64,000 nucleotides of DNA from Niabella insulamsoli (lineage in GTDB: Bacteria > Bacteroidota > Bacteroidia > Chitinophagales > Chitinophagaceae): positions 4,154,001 through 4,218,000 of the forward strand of contig NZ_CP190246.1 in NCBI RefSeq assembly GCF_039652435.2. Reading direction: 5' to 3'. Below, in pieces: positions 1 to 8,880 of the stretch. A program made the position numbers and the translations under genes. The first letter of the stretch is position 1. Every line of letters begins with the position of its first letter. The notes under the pieces are model-generated. The model was not told the DNA's origin, made no database searches, and saw only the letters and a list, made by a program, of their open reading frames with translations.

Positions 1-893
1 TAGCTTTTCGCCGGATGCACCAATTGAACAATTTCCACTTTTTCAAACTGATGAACACGGTTCAGGCCTCTTACATCCTTACCAAAACTTCCGGCCTCTC
101 TTCTAAAGCAGGGCGAATAAGCGGTCATCTTTACCGGTAGTTGCTCGGCCTTTAAAATTTCATCGCGATAAATATTGGTAACCGGCACTTCCGAAGTTGG
201 AATCATATAAAAGCTGTCGGCTGGCATATGATACATTTGCCCTTCCTTGTCTGGCAGCTGGCCGGTACCGTACGCGGATGCTTCATTAACCATAAATGGC
301 GGCAGGTATTCGGTGTAGCCGGCGTTTGTATTATAATCGAGGAAATATTGCACCAGCGCGCGTTGCAGCCTGGCTCCCGCGCCTTTATACAAGGGAAAGC
401 CGCTGCCGGTGATTTTAGCGCCGGTTTCGAAATCCACGATATCATATTCTTTGATCAGGTCCCAGTGAGGTTTTGCACCCGCGTAAAGAGCAGGTTTTAC
501 GCCGGCCTCGCGCACTACCTCGTTGTCTTCAGCGGTGTGGCCCGCGGGCACGAGTGTTGAAGGCAGGTTGGGAATCTGAACCAGCGCTTCCTGCAGGGCC
601 GCTTCGGTTTGACTTAGTTGCTCGGTGATTGGCTGCAGTTTAGCTTTCAATTCGGCAACTGCTTTTTTCTTTCCTTCTGCCGCCTCCTTGTCTCCTTTTG
701 CCATCAGGCCGCCGATCTCTTTTGAAGTGCTGTTCACCAATGCCTGCGTAGTATCAAATTCGAGTTGAAGCCGCTTGCGCTCATCATCCATGGCGATCAC
801 CGAATCCACCAGCTCCATATTTTTAAAGTTTTTTACATTCAGGCGTTCTTTCACTTCCTGCACATTTTGCCTTATCACATTTACTTGTAACAT
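1..893 (-). CDS. serS: Seryl-tRNA synthetase (partial, C-terminus outside window)
   Basis: Charges tRNA-Ser with serine in the cytoplasm. The N-terminal roughly 110 residues form the charged, helical tRNA-binding arm typical of SerRS. The catalytic part shows the class II motif 2 region (CFRREAGSFGKDVRG followed by RVHQFEKVE), which is diagnostic for SerRS. The start MLQVNVIRQNVQEVKERL matches the family N-terminus. The reading frame runs off the left edge, so about 297 residues are visible and motif 3 is missing. A good promoter lies just upstream on the same strand. Identity is secure; nothing unusual is seen in the visible part. Confidence 0.95.
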   Translation of the reverse strand, partial: MLQVNVIRQNVQEVKERLNVKNFKNMELVDSVIAMDDERKRLQLEFDTTQALVNSTSKEIGGLMAKGDKEAAEGKKKAVAELKAKLQPITEQLSQTEAALQEALVQIPNLPSTLVPAGHTAEDNEVVREAGVKPALYAGAKPHWDLIKEYDIVDFETGAKITGSGFPLYKGAGARLQRALVQYFLDYNTNAGYTEYLPPFMVNEASAYGTGQLPDKEGQMYHMPADSFYMIPTSEVPVTNIYRDEILKAEQLPVKMTAYSPCFRREAGSFGKDVRGLNRVHQFEKVEIVQLVHPAKS

Positions 894-910
894 GTCGAAT
901 TTGTTTTGCG

Positions 911-943
911 CAAAAATATAATCAATTGCGCGAGCGGGCACAA
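911..943 (-). promoter_or_regulatory. Bacteroidota-type promoter of serS
   Basis: On the minus strand the -7 element TATTTTTG (918 to 911) fits the Bacteroidota consensus TAnnTTTG. A TTG -33 element (943 to 941) lies 22 bases upstream. It sits about 18 bases before the serS start codon. Confidence 0.6.
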
Positions 944-1022
944 TTTTTTAATGAGGAGGCAGGATATAACGGTGAGTTTTTACCGCAAACAGCGAGTTGA
1001 GATGGATTATCTCTTTAACGCG

Positions 1023-1053
1023 TTGCTCCACATATTGTAAAATAATAATTTTG
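1023..1053 (+). promoter_or_regulatory. Bacteroidota-type promoter of the DEAD-box helicase gene
   Basis: TTG at 1023-1025, a 20-base spacer, and TAATTTTG at 1046-1053 fit TTG-N17-23-TAnnTTTG. The predicted leader to the TTG start codon at 1146 is about 85 bases. Confidence 0.55.
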
Positions 1054-1145
1054 ACTTCTCTAAATTAATCATTATTACAACCCTGTTTCCGGCAAATGGC
1101 GTTTTATGACTACCTTTACCATCTTGACTATTATAAACATTTCCA

Positions 1146-2366
1146 TTGAAATTTACAGATTTTAATTTTGACGAGCGCCTCCTGGAAGGCATAGAAGCAT
1201 CGAACTACCAAAACGCAACACCCATTCAGGCGCAGGTTATTCCGCATATTTTAGAGGGAAAAGACGCTATCGCCTTCGCGCAAACCGGAACCGGCAAAAC
1301 GGCCGCCTTTTTGTTGCCGTTGATCAATAATGTGCTTACAAAAAATACCGGTTCCAATGGTATTAAATGTATGATCATCGTGCCCACACGCGAACTGGCG
1401 GTTCAGATTTCGCAACACCTCGAAGGGCTTTCTTATTTTACTTCGGTGAGCTCTATCGCTATTTATGGCGGTGGAGATGGCAACAACTTTGTTCAGGAGA
1501 AAAAAGCCCTTACCATGGGCGCTGAATTCGTGGTTTGCACACCCGGTAAAATGATGGTCCATATAAAAATGGGCTATGTAAAATTAGACACCCTTCAGTA
1601 TCTGGTGCTTGACGAAGCCGACCGCATGCTAGACATGGGATTCTATGATGATATCATGTTTATCATCAATCACCTGCCCAAACAGCGGCAAAACCTCCTG
1701 TTTAGCGCCACCATGCCGCCAAAAATAAAAACGCTGGCGCAACGCATTTTACACAATCCGGTTGAGGTCAGCATAGCAATGAGTAAACCGCCTGAAAAGA
1801 TCGTACAACAGGCTTATCTCGTTTATGACGAACAAAAAATTCCGCTGATCTTACATTTACTTCAGGAAAAGCAATATCGATCGGTGCTCATTTTTTGCAG
1901 CAATAAGCTGAATGTAAAACAACTGACGCGCGATTTAAAGAGAAAAGGCATCAAAGCCGGCGAAATTCATAGCGACCTCGAACAGATAGAACGCGAAGAA
2001 ACGCTGATTCAATATAAAAGCGGCCGCCTTCCGGTACTTGTTGCAACGGATATTTTGAGCCGCGGTATCGACATTGATAATATCGACCTGGTGATCAACT
2101 TCGATGTACCGCACGACGGAGAAGATTATGTGCACCGCATCGGCCGCACCGCACGGGCCGCCGCCGAAGGAAGCGCTTTTACGTTGATCAACATGAAAGA
2201 CCAGCGAAAGTTTCAATCCATCGAGCGGTTGATCGGAAGAGAAGTTTCCAAAATGAAAGTCCCCGAACAATTAGGCGCCCAGCCCGAATATAGCCCGGCC
2301 CGGCGCAACAACAACCCGGGAAATAAAAAGAAATATTTTAAAAATAAAGGAAAAAGACACCAGTAG
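1146..2366 (+). CDS. DEAD-box ATP-dependent RNA helicase (RhlE-like)
   Basis: ATP-dependent RNA unwinding and remodelling, probably in ribosome assembly, RNA decay or cold adaptation. The motifs in order are the Q-motif region (NATPIQAQVIP), Walker A AQTGTGKT, PTREL, DEAD in VLDEADRML, SAT in FSATMP, and HRIGRTAR. The short basic tail (GNKKKYFKNKGKRHQ) resembles RhlE-type proteins and lacks a DbpA/CsdA-type extra RNA-binding domain. The 406-residue length is normal. The start must be TTG at 1146, because an in-frame stop lies at 1134-1136 and no ATG or GTG intervenes. The helicase class is certain; the exact subfamily is inferred. Confidence 0.92.
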   Translation: MKFTDFNFDERLLEGIEASNYQNATPIQAQVIPHILEGKDAIAFAQTGTGKTAAFLLPLINNVLTKNTGSNGIKCMIIVPTRELAVQISQHLEGLSYFTSVSSIAIYGGGDGNNFVQEKKALTMGAEFVVCTPGKMMVHIKMGYVKLDTLQYLVLDEADRMLDMGFYDDIMFIINHLPKQRQNLLFSATMPPKIKTLAQRILHNPVEVSIAMSKPPEKIVQQAYLVYDEQKIPLILHLLQEKQYRSVLIFCSNKLNVKQLTRDLKRKGIKAGEIHSDLEQIEREETLIQYKSGRLPVLVATDILSRGIDIDNIDLVINFDVPHDGEDYVHRIGRTARAAAEGSAFTLINMKDQRKFQSIERLIGREVSKMKVPEQLGAQPEYSPARRNNNPGNKKKYFKNKGKRHQ

Positions 2367-2472
2367 GCAGGGCACCAAAGGGGATTTCCGTGATGGCTTT
2401 CGGGCTATGATCGAACCTGTTCGCGCCGCCCGCGCCTGAGATCCGCTTTTTTTACTTTTTAATCTTTTGTTT

Positions 2473-2490
2473 ACCGCTTACCTTAGCGGT
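2473..2490 (+). promoter_or_regulatory. Inverted repeat directly before the polA start codon
   Basis: ACCGCT (2473-2478) and AGCGGT (2485-2490) form a 6-bp stem with a 6-base loop that ends one base before the polA ATG. In mRNA this could hide the initiation region. It could equally be a weak operator or chance. Confidence 0.3.
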
Positions 2491-2491
2491 T

Positions 2492-5341
2492 ATGGAAAAA
2501 AAGTTGTTTCTGTTAGATGCCTATGCCCTGGTTTTTCGGGCTTATTACGCGCTAATCCGCAGCCCCCGCATCACCAGTAAAAATAAAAACACCAACGCCC
2601 AGTTTGGTTTTACCAATACATTAGTTGAGTTGCTCAATAAGCAGAAGCCGACGCACATGGCTGTTTGTTTTGATACGCACGAACCTACTGAACGCCATAC
2701 AGATTATGCGGCTTATAAAGCCAATCGGCAAGAGACGCCGGAAGATATTCTCATTGCTGTGCCCGACATCAAACGGATAATCAAAGGGTTTAATATTCCG
2801 TGCGTGGAAACGGATGGCTATGAAGCCGATGATGTTATCGGAACCCTGGCTAAAAAAGCAGCAGCCGAAGGTTACGACGTGTTTATGGTAACGCCCGATA
2901 AAGATTACGGGCAACTGGTGTCGGATAAAATAAAAATTTACAAGCCTGGTTATCAGGGCGGCGACGTAGAGATCATGGGCCCGGAAGAAGTTTGCGCCAA
3001 ATGGAATATAAAGAATGTGTCGCAGGTTATCGACGTATTGGGACTGATGGGCGACGCGGTGGATAATATCCCCGGCATCGCTGGCGTAGGCGAAAAAACG
3101 GCGGCAAAGCTGTTGGCTGAATATGAAACGCTCGAAAATGTGGTGGCCCATGCGGAAACGATCAAAGGGGCGCTGGGCCGAAAAGTAGTGGAGGGAAAAG
3201 ACCTGGCCATTTTATCCAAAAAACTGGCAACCATCATCACAGATGTTCCGGTTGAGTTTCATGAGGAAGAATTTAAAGTAACCGAATGGAATAAAGAAGC
3301 GCTAAGAGAAATTTTTGGAGAGCTGGAATTCCGAACCTTGGCCAAGCGCCTGTTGGGCGAGGAGCTCGAAACCGCTACAGCGGCCACATCGGCCGATAAC
3401 AAAAAGAGCAGCAAAGGCTTGCAAATTGATTTGTTTGGCAATGTGATCGGCGGAGAAGCTCCTGCGCCAGCGTCCGCTACCTCAGACGAGGAGGCTGACG
3501 CACCTTCTTTTTCCAGCTTAAAAAAACTGGCTGATGTACCACATGAATATACCGCTGTTACGGAAGCCGGCGCGTTGACCGGGCTTGTACAAACGCTTGC
3601 CAGCTTTGATGAAATTTGCTTTGATACAGAAACCACGCATATCGATGCGAATCTGGCGGAGCTCGTGGGATTGAGCTTTTCGGTGAAAGCCGGCGAAGCC
3701 TACTGGGTGCCTTGCCCGCAAGACCGCGAGGCTACCGATACTATTCTTGCGCTTTTTAAACCCTTGTTTGATGATACTTCCAAAACCTGGATCGGCCAAA
3801 ATCTTAAATATGATTTGCTGGTGATGAAATGGTATGGCATCGACATCAAAGGGAAACTGTTCGACACGATGCTGGCGCACTACGTGATTGAGCCCGATGG
3901 TAAGCGGAGTATGGATCAGCTCAGCACCAAATACCTGGGTTATGAGCCGATACCAATCGAGGAGCTGATTGGTAAAAAAGGCAAAGGCCAGGGAACGATG
4001 CGCGATGTTTCGCTTGAAAAAATCACAGACTACGCCGCTGAAGATGCTGATATTACCCTGCAACTCAAAGAAGTGTTTACACCACTGCTGAAAAAGAAAG
4101 AAGTGCAGCGCGTTTTTGACGAAGTGGAAAACCCATTGGTAACGGTGTTAACCGACATGGAGTTTGAAGGGGTTAAAATTGATGAAAGTTTTTTAAAAGC
4201 TTATTCGCAGGAACTTGAAAAAGACGCGATAGAAGCAGAAAAAAAAGTATTTGAAATTGCAGGCGTTCGTTTTAACCTGGCGTCGCCCAAACAATTGGGC
4301 GAAGTACTTTTTGATAAACTAAAATTAGACCCGTCAGCCAAAAAAACAAAGACGGGCCAATACCAAACCGGGGAAGATGTATTGCAAAAGCTGGCCGCCA
4401 AAGGCCATCATATTGCTGAAGAAATTATTACTTTCAGAGAACTCACCAAATTAAAATCCACGTATGTGGATGCGTTGCCCCAATTGATCAACCCGAAAAC
4501 CGGCCGCGTTCACACCACTTATGGGCAAGCGGTGGCCGTAACCGGCAGGCTGGCCAGCAACAATCCAAATTTGCAGAATATCCCCGTGAGAACCGATCGC
4601 GGTAAAGAAATCAGGAAGGCTTTTATCCCCAGGGACAGCGATCACATATTACTGTCGGCCGATTATTCCCAAATTGAGCTGCGCATTGTGGCAGGCATCA
4701 GCGGCGATGAAAATATGGTTAACGCATTTAAAAGCGGCATCGACATCCACACCGCAACGGCGGCCCAGGTGTTTAATGTGGCGCCGGAAGAAGTGACCAA
4801 GGAAATGCGCTACAAAGCCAAGAGTGTCAACTTCGGCATCATTTACGGGCAGGGCGCTTTTGGCCTTGCCGATAATCTGGGCATATCGCGGACGGAAGCG
4901 AAAGCTATTATTGACAGCTATAAAAAAGAGTTCTCAGGTATTCAGCGGTATATGGACGACACGATCAATTTCGCAAGAGAGAACGGATATGTGGAGACGC
5001 TGATGGGCCGCAAACGCTGGCTAAAAGATATCAATTCCGGCAACTTTACCGTTCGCGGTTTTGCCGAAAGAAATGCGATCAACTCTCCGATACAAGGCAC
5101 CGCCGCCGACATGATCAAACTCGCGATGCAAAAAGTACATCAGGCTATGAAGCAGGCAAAAATGAAAAGCAAAATGATCCTTCAGGTGCATGACGAATTG
5201 ATCTTTGACGCCCGCCGCGAAGAAGTGAACGAGCTCAAACCACTGATCCTCGAAAATATGGAAGCTGCATTGCCGCTGCCTTTCGGCGTTCCGGTTATTG
5301 CGGAATGTGGTGAAGGAGAAAACTGGCTCGAGGCGCATTAA
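2492..5341 (+). CDS. polA: DNA polymerase I
   Basis: Fills gaps and removes RNA primers in replication and repair. There are three domains. The 5'-nuclease covers about residues 1-290. A 3'-5' exonuclease of about residues 350-535 has its acidic residues intact (FDTET, NLKYD, YAAED), so proofreading should be active. The polymerase covers about 560-949 with motif A DYSQIELR (D724), motif B KSVNFGIIYG and motif C HDE (H900-D901). The length of 949 residues is usual for Bacteroidota. The peptide-deformylase-like gene follows after 20 bases, so the two may be cotranscribed. Identity is certain. Confidence 0.97.
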   Translation: MEKKLFLLDAYALVFRAYYALIRSPRITSKNKNTNAQFGFTNTLVELLNKQKPTHMAVCFDTHEPTERHTDYAAYKANRQETPEDILIAVPDIKRIIKGFNIPCVETDGYEADDVIGTLAKKAAAEGYDVFMVTPDKDYGQLVSDKIKIYKPGYQGGDVEIMGPEEVCAKWNIKNVSQVIDVLGLMGDAVDNIPGIAGVGEKTAAKLLAEYETLENVVAHAETIKGALGRKVVEGKDLAILSKKLATIITDVPVEFHEEEFKVTEWNKEALREIFGELEFRTLAKRLLGEELETATAATSADNKKSSKGLQIDLFGNVIGGEAPAPASATSDEEADAPSFSSLKKLADVPHEYTAVTEAGALTGLVQTLASFDEICFDTETTHIDANLAELVGLSFSVKAGEAYWVPCPQDREATDTILALFKPLFDDTSKTWIGQNLKYDLLVMKWYGIDIKGKLFDTMLAHYVIEPDGKRSMDQLSTKYLGYEPIPIEELIGKKGKGQGTMRDVSLEKITDYAAEDADITLQLKEVFTPLLKKKEVQRVFDEVENPLVTVLTDMEFEGVKIDESFLKAYSQELEKDAIEAEKKVFEIAGVRFNLASPKQLGEVLFDKLKLDPSAKKTKTGQYQTGEDVLQKLAAKGHHIAEEIITFRELTKLKSTYVDALPQLINPKTGRVHTTYGQAVAVTGRLASNNPNLQNIPVRTDRGKEIRKAFIPRDSDHILLSADYSQIELRIVAGISGDENMVNAFKSGIDIHTATAAQVFNVAPEEVTKEMRYKAKSVNFGIIYGQGAFGLADNLGISRTEAKAIIDSYKKEFSGIQRYMDDTINFARENGYVETLMGRKRWLKDINSGNFTVRGFAERNAINSPIQGTAADMIKLAMQKVHQAMKQAKMKSKMILQVHDELIFDARREEVNELKPLILENMEAALPLPFGVPVIAECGEGENWLEAH

Positions 5342-5361
5342 TTAAAACAGAAATCAGCCTG

Positions 5362-6006
5362 ATGAAATATTCCCTTCTGCTGATCGCGATTCTTTTATCG
5401 CTGGGTTTGAACGCGCAGCGGTTTACAGATGGTGAGCGCAAATTAATATTGAGCGGCGACACCAGCGCTATGTTACGCGTCATCCCGCTGTCGGAACCGG
5501 CAGGACAGAAAGCCCTGGTATCCATTTCGACAGATATTGGGTTTGACGATCCGCTGCTGCCATTATTAAAGAGCCGCATGTTGAAAGCTGTGTTAGACAG
5601 CAGCCGCCGCGGCGTGGGAATTGCCGCGCCACAGGTGGGCATCAACCGCAACCTGATTTGGGTGCAGCGCTTCGATAAACAAAACCAACCTTTCGAGTTT
5701 TATATTAATCCGAAAATCGTATGGCGCTCCTCTGTACTTTGCATTGGCCCGGAGGGCGATCTGTCCTTCGAAGGCCGCGGCGATGTAGTGCGTCATTTTT
5801 CGGTGATGGTTTCCTACACGGACATGCAAGGAAAGCAGCATCTTGAAGTATTGGAAGATTTTTCCGCCGTGATTTTTCAGCATGAAACGGATCATTTGTC
5901 CGGCACCCTGTTTACCGACCGGATAAAAGATCAGAAAGGCAAGAAATATGTTCCTTTTTCGCCCGTTCGAGCGAAAAATTTATTGACAGAAGAAAAAGCG
6001 GAATAA
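5362..6006 (+). CDS. Exported peptide-deformylase-like protein with Cys-to-Asp change in motif II
   Basis: Related to peptide deformylase, the metalloenzyme that removes the formyl group from new proteins. Motif I is present (GVGIAAPQ, residues 84-91), and so is motif III (QHETDHLSG, H174, E175, H178). Motif II, normally EGCLS, reads EGDLS here, so the metal-binding Cys is Asp133 (codon GAT at 5758-5760). The N-terminus (MKYSLLLIAILLSLGLNAQ) is a clear Sec signal peptide, and the domain is preceded by about 45 extra residues. Export is odd for an enzyme that normally works at the ribosome. It may be a periplasmic amidase or a deformylase of different specificity; catalysis is uncertain. It lies 20 bases after polA. 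Confidence 0.85.
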   Translation: MKYSLLLIAILLSLGLNAQRFTDGERKLILSGDTSAMLRVIPLSEPAGQKALVSISTDIGFDDPLLPLLKSRMLKAVLDSSRRGVGIAAPQVGINRNLIWVQRFDKQNQPFEFYINPKIVWRSSVLCIGPEGDLSFEGRGDVVRHFSVMVSYTDMQGKQHLEVLEDFSAVIFQHETDHLSGTLFTDRIKDQKGKKYVPFSPVRAKNLLTEEKAE

Positions 6007-6023
6007 GGTTAAACGGACATTCT

Positions 6024-6449
6024 TTATCGGATATGTTCTATCGATAATCTTTTCGCCGAAAACTCCTGATTAGAATGAGAAAGAATTTCCCATTTTTCGA
6101 TTGTTTTGCCGCCCCAATATCCGCCGTTCAGCGTCAGAATATTGTCTTTAAAACTCCAGGTTCCGTCGAAATCGGCATAGGTTAAAGGCGGGGTGCCACA
6201 CCAGCTTGCATTACCGCGCACTGTAAGCCTCCCGTTAGTTTTAAGAATGTAGCCGTATTGATTTGAGGCCAATTGCGACAACTTTTCATAGGTGAACACT
6301 TCCCCGCTATAGTCTTTGGCCGTCCAGGCTCCGATAAAAGAAGCGCCCGGGCCTTCCTCTTTTTCTTCAGGAAGGACGTCGCTTTTGGAACAAGAAAACA
6401 TGGTGAGTGCGCCAAAGCACACAGCAAGCAGTATTGGTATCTTTCTCAT
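6024..6449 (-). CDS. Small lipoprotein, possibly lipocalin-like
   Basis: A 141-residue envelope lipoprotein of unknown role. The signal ends in a lipobox (TMFSC, Cys20) followed by a Ser/Lys/Asp-rich stretch, suggesting a surface or outer-membrane lipoprotein. The body has GAW near residue 40 and GTWSFKDNILTL further on, a pattern seen in lipocalin-like Bacteroidota lipoproteins. That family assignment is tentative. It is convergent with the peptide-deformylase-like gene (17-base gap) and has its own promoter. Confidence 0.75.
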   Translation of the reverse strand: MRKIPILLAVCFGALTMFSCSKSDVLPEEKEEGPGASFIGAWTAKDYSGEVFTYEKLSQLASNQYGYILKTNGRLTVRGNASWCGTPPLTYADFDGTWSFKDNILTLNGGYWGGKTIEKWEILSHSNQEFSAKRLSIEHIR

Positions 6450-6497
6450 AAAAAAAACATTTATATAAATATAACGATGCGGCGTTTAAATTCGCAA

Positions 6498-6505
6498 CAA
6501 AGGTA
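6498..6505 (-). promoter_or_regulatory. -7 element for the small lipoprotein gene
   Basis: The minus strand reads TACCTTTG, a perfect TAnnTTTG, about 50 bases before the start codon at 6449. No good -33 element is seen. Confidence 0.4.
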
Positions 6506-6525
6506 TTCAAAATATCCGGCAGCGC

Positions 6526-7302
6526 TTACTGGTAAACCCTCACATAATCAATTTCCATCTTTGCCGGAAATATTTTATTGTCAACGCCCTTTTGCCCGCC
6601 CCAGTTACCGCCTACGGCAACATTCAAAATCAAATACATATTTTGGTCAAAAGGCCAGCTCTTGTAACCCTTCTTTTCATTAGCAAATGAAAAATAGGGC
6701 TGATGATCTATTGACATAATAATGGAGTCTTTTGTCCACTCGAGCCCATATATATGAAAGGCCACCGACGCATCATCCACCTTTTTCTTCGCTGTCTTTT
6801 GAGTTCCGATTACGTGGTTGTAGTTTTTACAATGTACAGAGGCGTGCACCCAGCCCCGATCGTAACCGACATGCTCCATGATATCAATTTCTCCGTCGTC
6901 GGGCCACTGCTTCATGTTTTCTGCAAGCATCCAGATAGCGGGCCAGGAGCCGGTTCCGGACGGCAGTTTGGCGCGCACTTCTATTTTTCCGTAGGTCCAG
7001 CTCTCTTTGCCACGAGTGACCAACTTAGCCGAAGTGTATTGAAACCCCAGCGTATCTTCCTTGCGCGCTTCGATAATGAGGCGTCCTTTTTCGACACGTG
7101 CATTTTTCGTTTTGCTAGTATAATATTGAAGTTCATTATTGCCCCATCCTTTGTTATTGCCGATATCAAAGTTCCATTTAGATCGATCGGGCTGGCCGGT
7201 GTAGTTAAACTCGTCAGACCAAACCAGTTTTCGGCCGGCCGCTTGCGAAAAAGACGGCCCGGCGCAAAGCAGTAAGTAAAAGGCAAACAACGGAAATTTC
7301 AT
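6526..7302 (-). CDS. Secreted glycoside hydrolase family 16 (probable beta-1,3-glucanase)
   Basis: Hydrolyses beta-glucan such as laminarin outside the cytoplasm. The 258-residue protein starts with a Sec signal (MKFPLFAFYLLLCAGPSFSQ). The family 16 active-site motif ExDxxE appears as E138, D140 and E143 in DGEIDIMEH. Other GH16 landmarks are LVWSDEFNYTG near the N-terminus, WPAIWML before the active site, and the C-terminal MEIDYVRVYQ. A longer reading frame goes upstream to 7527, but the start at 7302 gives the signal peptide and lies 15 bases from a -7 element. The substrate is inferred from the family. Confidence 0.92.
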   Translation of the reverse strand: MKFPLFAFYLLLCAGPSFSQAAGRKLVWSDEFNYTGQPDRSKWNFDIGNNKGWGNNELQYYTSKTKNARVEKGRLIIEARKEDTLGFQYTSAKLVTRGKESWTYGKIEVRAKLPSGTGSWPAIWMLAENMKQWPDDGEIDIMEHVGYDRGWVHASVHCKNYNHVIGTQKTAKKKVDDASVAFHIYGLEWTKDSIIMSIDHQPYFSFANEKKGYKSWPFDQNMYLILNVAVGGNWGGQKGVDNKIFPAKMEIDYVRVYQ

Positions 7303-7316
7303 GTGCGGTATTTTTT

Positions 7317-7324
7317 CAAAGATA
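7317..7324 (-). promoter_or_regulatory. -7 element for the GH16 gene
   Basis: The minus strand reads TATCTTTG (7324 to 7317), a perfect TAnnTTTG, with the start codon at 7302. An upstream TTTG lies closer than the usual -33 spacing. Confidence 0.4.
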
Positions 7325-7396
7325 ATTGATCCGCGGGCCAAATTGTGGGTTTTAGAGTTTCCCCTGACATTACATATTTCTTTTATCTTCGTTTTT

Positions 7397-8014
7397 ATGA
7401 TAAAAAATGTTCTTTTCGATTTTGGCGGCGTATTGTATAACCTTGACTTTTCAAAAACCTTTGATGCATTTGAGAAGCTGGGTTTTTCTGATTTTGAGCA
7501 AATGTTTTCGCAATACAATGCCGACACCCTTTTCCAGGATTTAGAAACAGGAAAAATAACCGCCAGCGCCTTCTATAACCGGATCAAAGCGATGGCGCCG
7601 CAGCCCGTAACAGACAAGCAAATCAAAGATGCATGGAATGCGCTGCTGCTGGGGTTCCGCATGGAAAGCCTCGAATTTCTTATACAACTGAAAAGCGACT
7701 ATAACCTGTATTTACTAAGCAATACCAATGTAATTCATTATGATCATTTTTCGAGCCAGCTGTTAGAACAAACCCACTACCCATCGCTCGAATCTTTCTT
7801 TACCAAAGCCTATTATTCGCAGGATATTGGTTTGAGGAAACCCGATTTGGAAACCTTTGAATTTATCATCAAGGACGCGGGCATTCAACCGGAAGAAACA
7901 GTGTTTGTTGACGATACATATTCCAATTTTCCTAATGCCGAAAAACTTGGCATGAAAATTCATTTGTTAGAACCGGGATCGCTGATTGAAAATATCGACT
8001 TTAAAAATTTTTAA
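7397..8014 (+). CDS. HAD-superfamily phosphatase, subfamily IA (YihX-like)
   Basis: Cytoplasmic phosphatase of the haloacid dehalogenase superfamily. The nucleophile motif is DFGGVL (Asp8), the form found in the IA variant-3 subfamily, where the usual second Asp is Gly. Motif II is LLSNTN, motif III Lys is in LRKPD, and motif IV is VFVDDTYSN. The 205-residue length fits. The ATG at 7397 starts right at the conserved N-terminus; an in-frame ATG at 7301 would overlap the start of the divergent GH16 gene and is rejected. The substrate is unknown; YihX-type enzymes act on sugar phosphates or FMN. Confidence 0.88.
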   Translation: MIKNVLFDFGGVLYNLDFSKTFDAFEKLGFSDFEQMFSQYNADTLFQDLETGKITASAFYNRIKAMAPQPVTDKQIKDAWNALLLGFRMESLEFLIQLKSDYNLYLLSNTNVIHYDHFSSQLLEQTHYPSLESFFTKAYYSQDIGLRKPDLETFEFIIKDAGIQPEETVFVDDTYSNFPNAEKLGMKIHLLEPGSLIENIDFKNF

Positions 8015-8047
8015 TTTAAAATTACCTGATCAGGAAAATTCAACTTT

Positions 8048-8755
8048 ATGGCAGATGCAATTATTCCGCTACTGACGCTTATTGCGCTCGAAGTAGTGTT
8101 AGGCATTGACAACATTATTTTTATTTCGATATTGGCTGACAAGCTGCCCGAAAATCAAAGAAATAAACTGCGGATCTGGGGTATCGGCCTGGCCATGGTC
8201 ATGCGCCTGATTTTACTGGCCATTCTTTCCTGGATTTTAAAACTCGATCAAACGCTGTTCACGGTTTTTGATATGTCATTCACGGGCAAAGAGCTTATTC
8301 TTATTCTTGGGGGTTTGTTTCTTTTATACAAAAGCACCAAAGAAATTTATCATAAAACAGAGGAGCCCGACCCTAACGCACCAACAAATATTAAAACCAG
8401 CAGTTTCAGGAAACTTTTATCAGAAATCATTGTGCTCGATCTTGTGTTTTCAATTGATTCTATCATTACAGCAGTCGGCATGGTCAGCGAATTGTGGATC
8501 ATGTACACCGCCGTTGTGGTGACCGTGATTATAATGCTGATCGCTTCGAAACCCATCAGTAGCTTCATCAGCCGCCACCCGTCGTTCAAGGTTTTGGCGC
8601 TTTGCTTTCTAATGTTGATCGGTTTTGCATTGCTGGCCGAGGGCTTTGAAGTGAAAATTCCGAAAGGCTATATCTATTTTGCGATGGGGTTCTCCTTCCT
8701 GGTCGATTTAGTTCAAATGAAAACAACCGAAAAGACAAAGCCCGAGTCGAAATAA
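8048..8755 (+). CDS. TerC-family integral membrane protein
   Basis: About seven membrane helices with the two TerC hallmarks: EVVLGIDNIIF near residue 20 and VFSIDSIITAVGM near residue 140. Each carries an intramembrane Asp. Members of the family (Alx, MeeY/MeeF) export Mn2+ or act beside metal transporters, and the name comes from tellurite resistance. The 235-residue length is normal. A perfect 10-bp palindrome CCTGATCAGG (8025-8034) lies 13 bases before the ATG. The gene ends at a strong hairpin terminator shared with the oxidase operon. Confidence 0.9.
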   Translation: MADAIIPLLTLIALEVVLGIDNIIFISILADKLPENQRNKLRIWGIGLAMVMRLILLAILSWILKLDQTLFTVFDMSFTGKELILILGGLFLLYKSTKEIYHKTEEPDPNAPTNIKTSSFRKLLSEIIVLDLVFSIDSIITAVGMVSELWIMYTAVVVTVIIMLIASKPISSFISRHPSFKVLALCFLMLIGFALLAEGFEVKIPKGYIYFAMGFSFLVDLVQMKTTEKTKPESK

Positions 8756-8769
8756 ATTTGAGCCGCTTG

Positions 8770-8787
8770 GCTGCCTCCGGGCTTTAG
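8770..8787. repeat. Short intergenic repeat, copy 1
   Basis: These 18 bases match 56801-56818 at 16 of 18 positions. Both copies lie between genes just past a stop codon and are GC-rich. This may be a small dispersed intergenic repeat. Confidence 0.35.
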
Positions 8788-8833
8788 CCGCTTGCCTCCA
8801 ATGGTTCTTCACCCCCCTTAGTAATTCATTAAA

Positions 8834-8856
8834 AAAAGCCCCGAAATGGGGCTTTT
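8834..8856. terminator. Bidirectional intrinsic terminator
   Basis: AAAAGCCCC (8834-8842) pairs perfectly with GGGGCTTTT (8848-8856) around a 5-base loop, with A and T runs on either side. It ends the terC gene (+) and the respiratory operon (-), which converge here. Confidence 0.9.
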
Positions 8857-8880
8857 ATTTATTTAGATGCTTTTTAATGC

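Noticed and set aside
7301..7396. N-terminal extension of the HAD phosphatase
   Set aside because: It would overlap the divergent GH16 start and place 32 unrelated residues before the conserved first beta strand.
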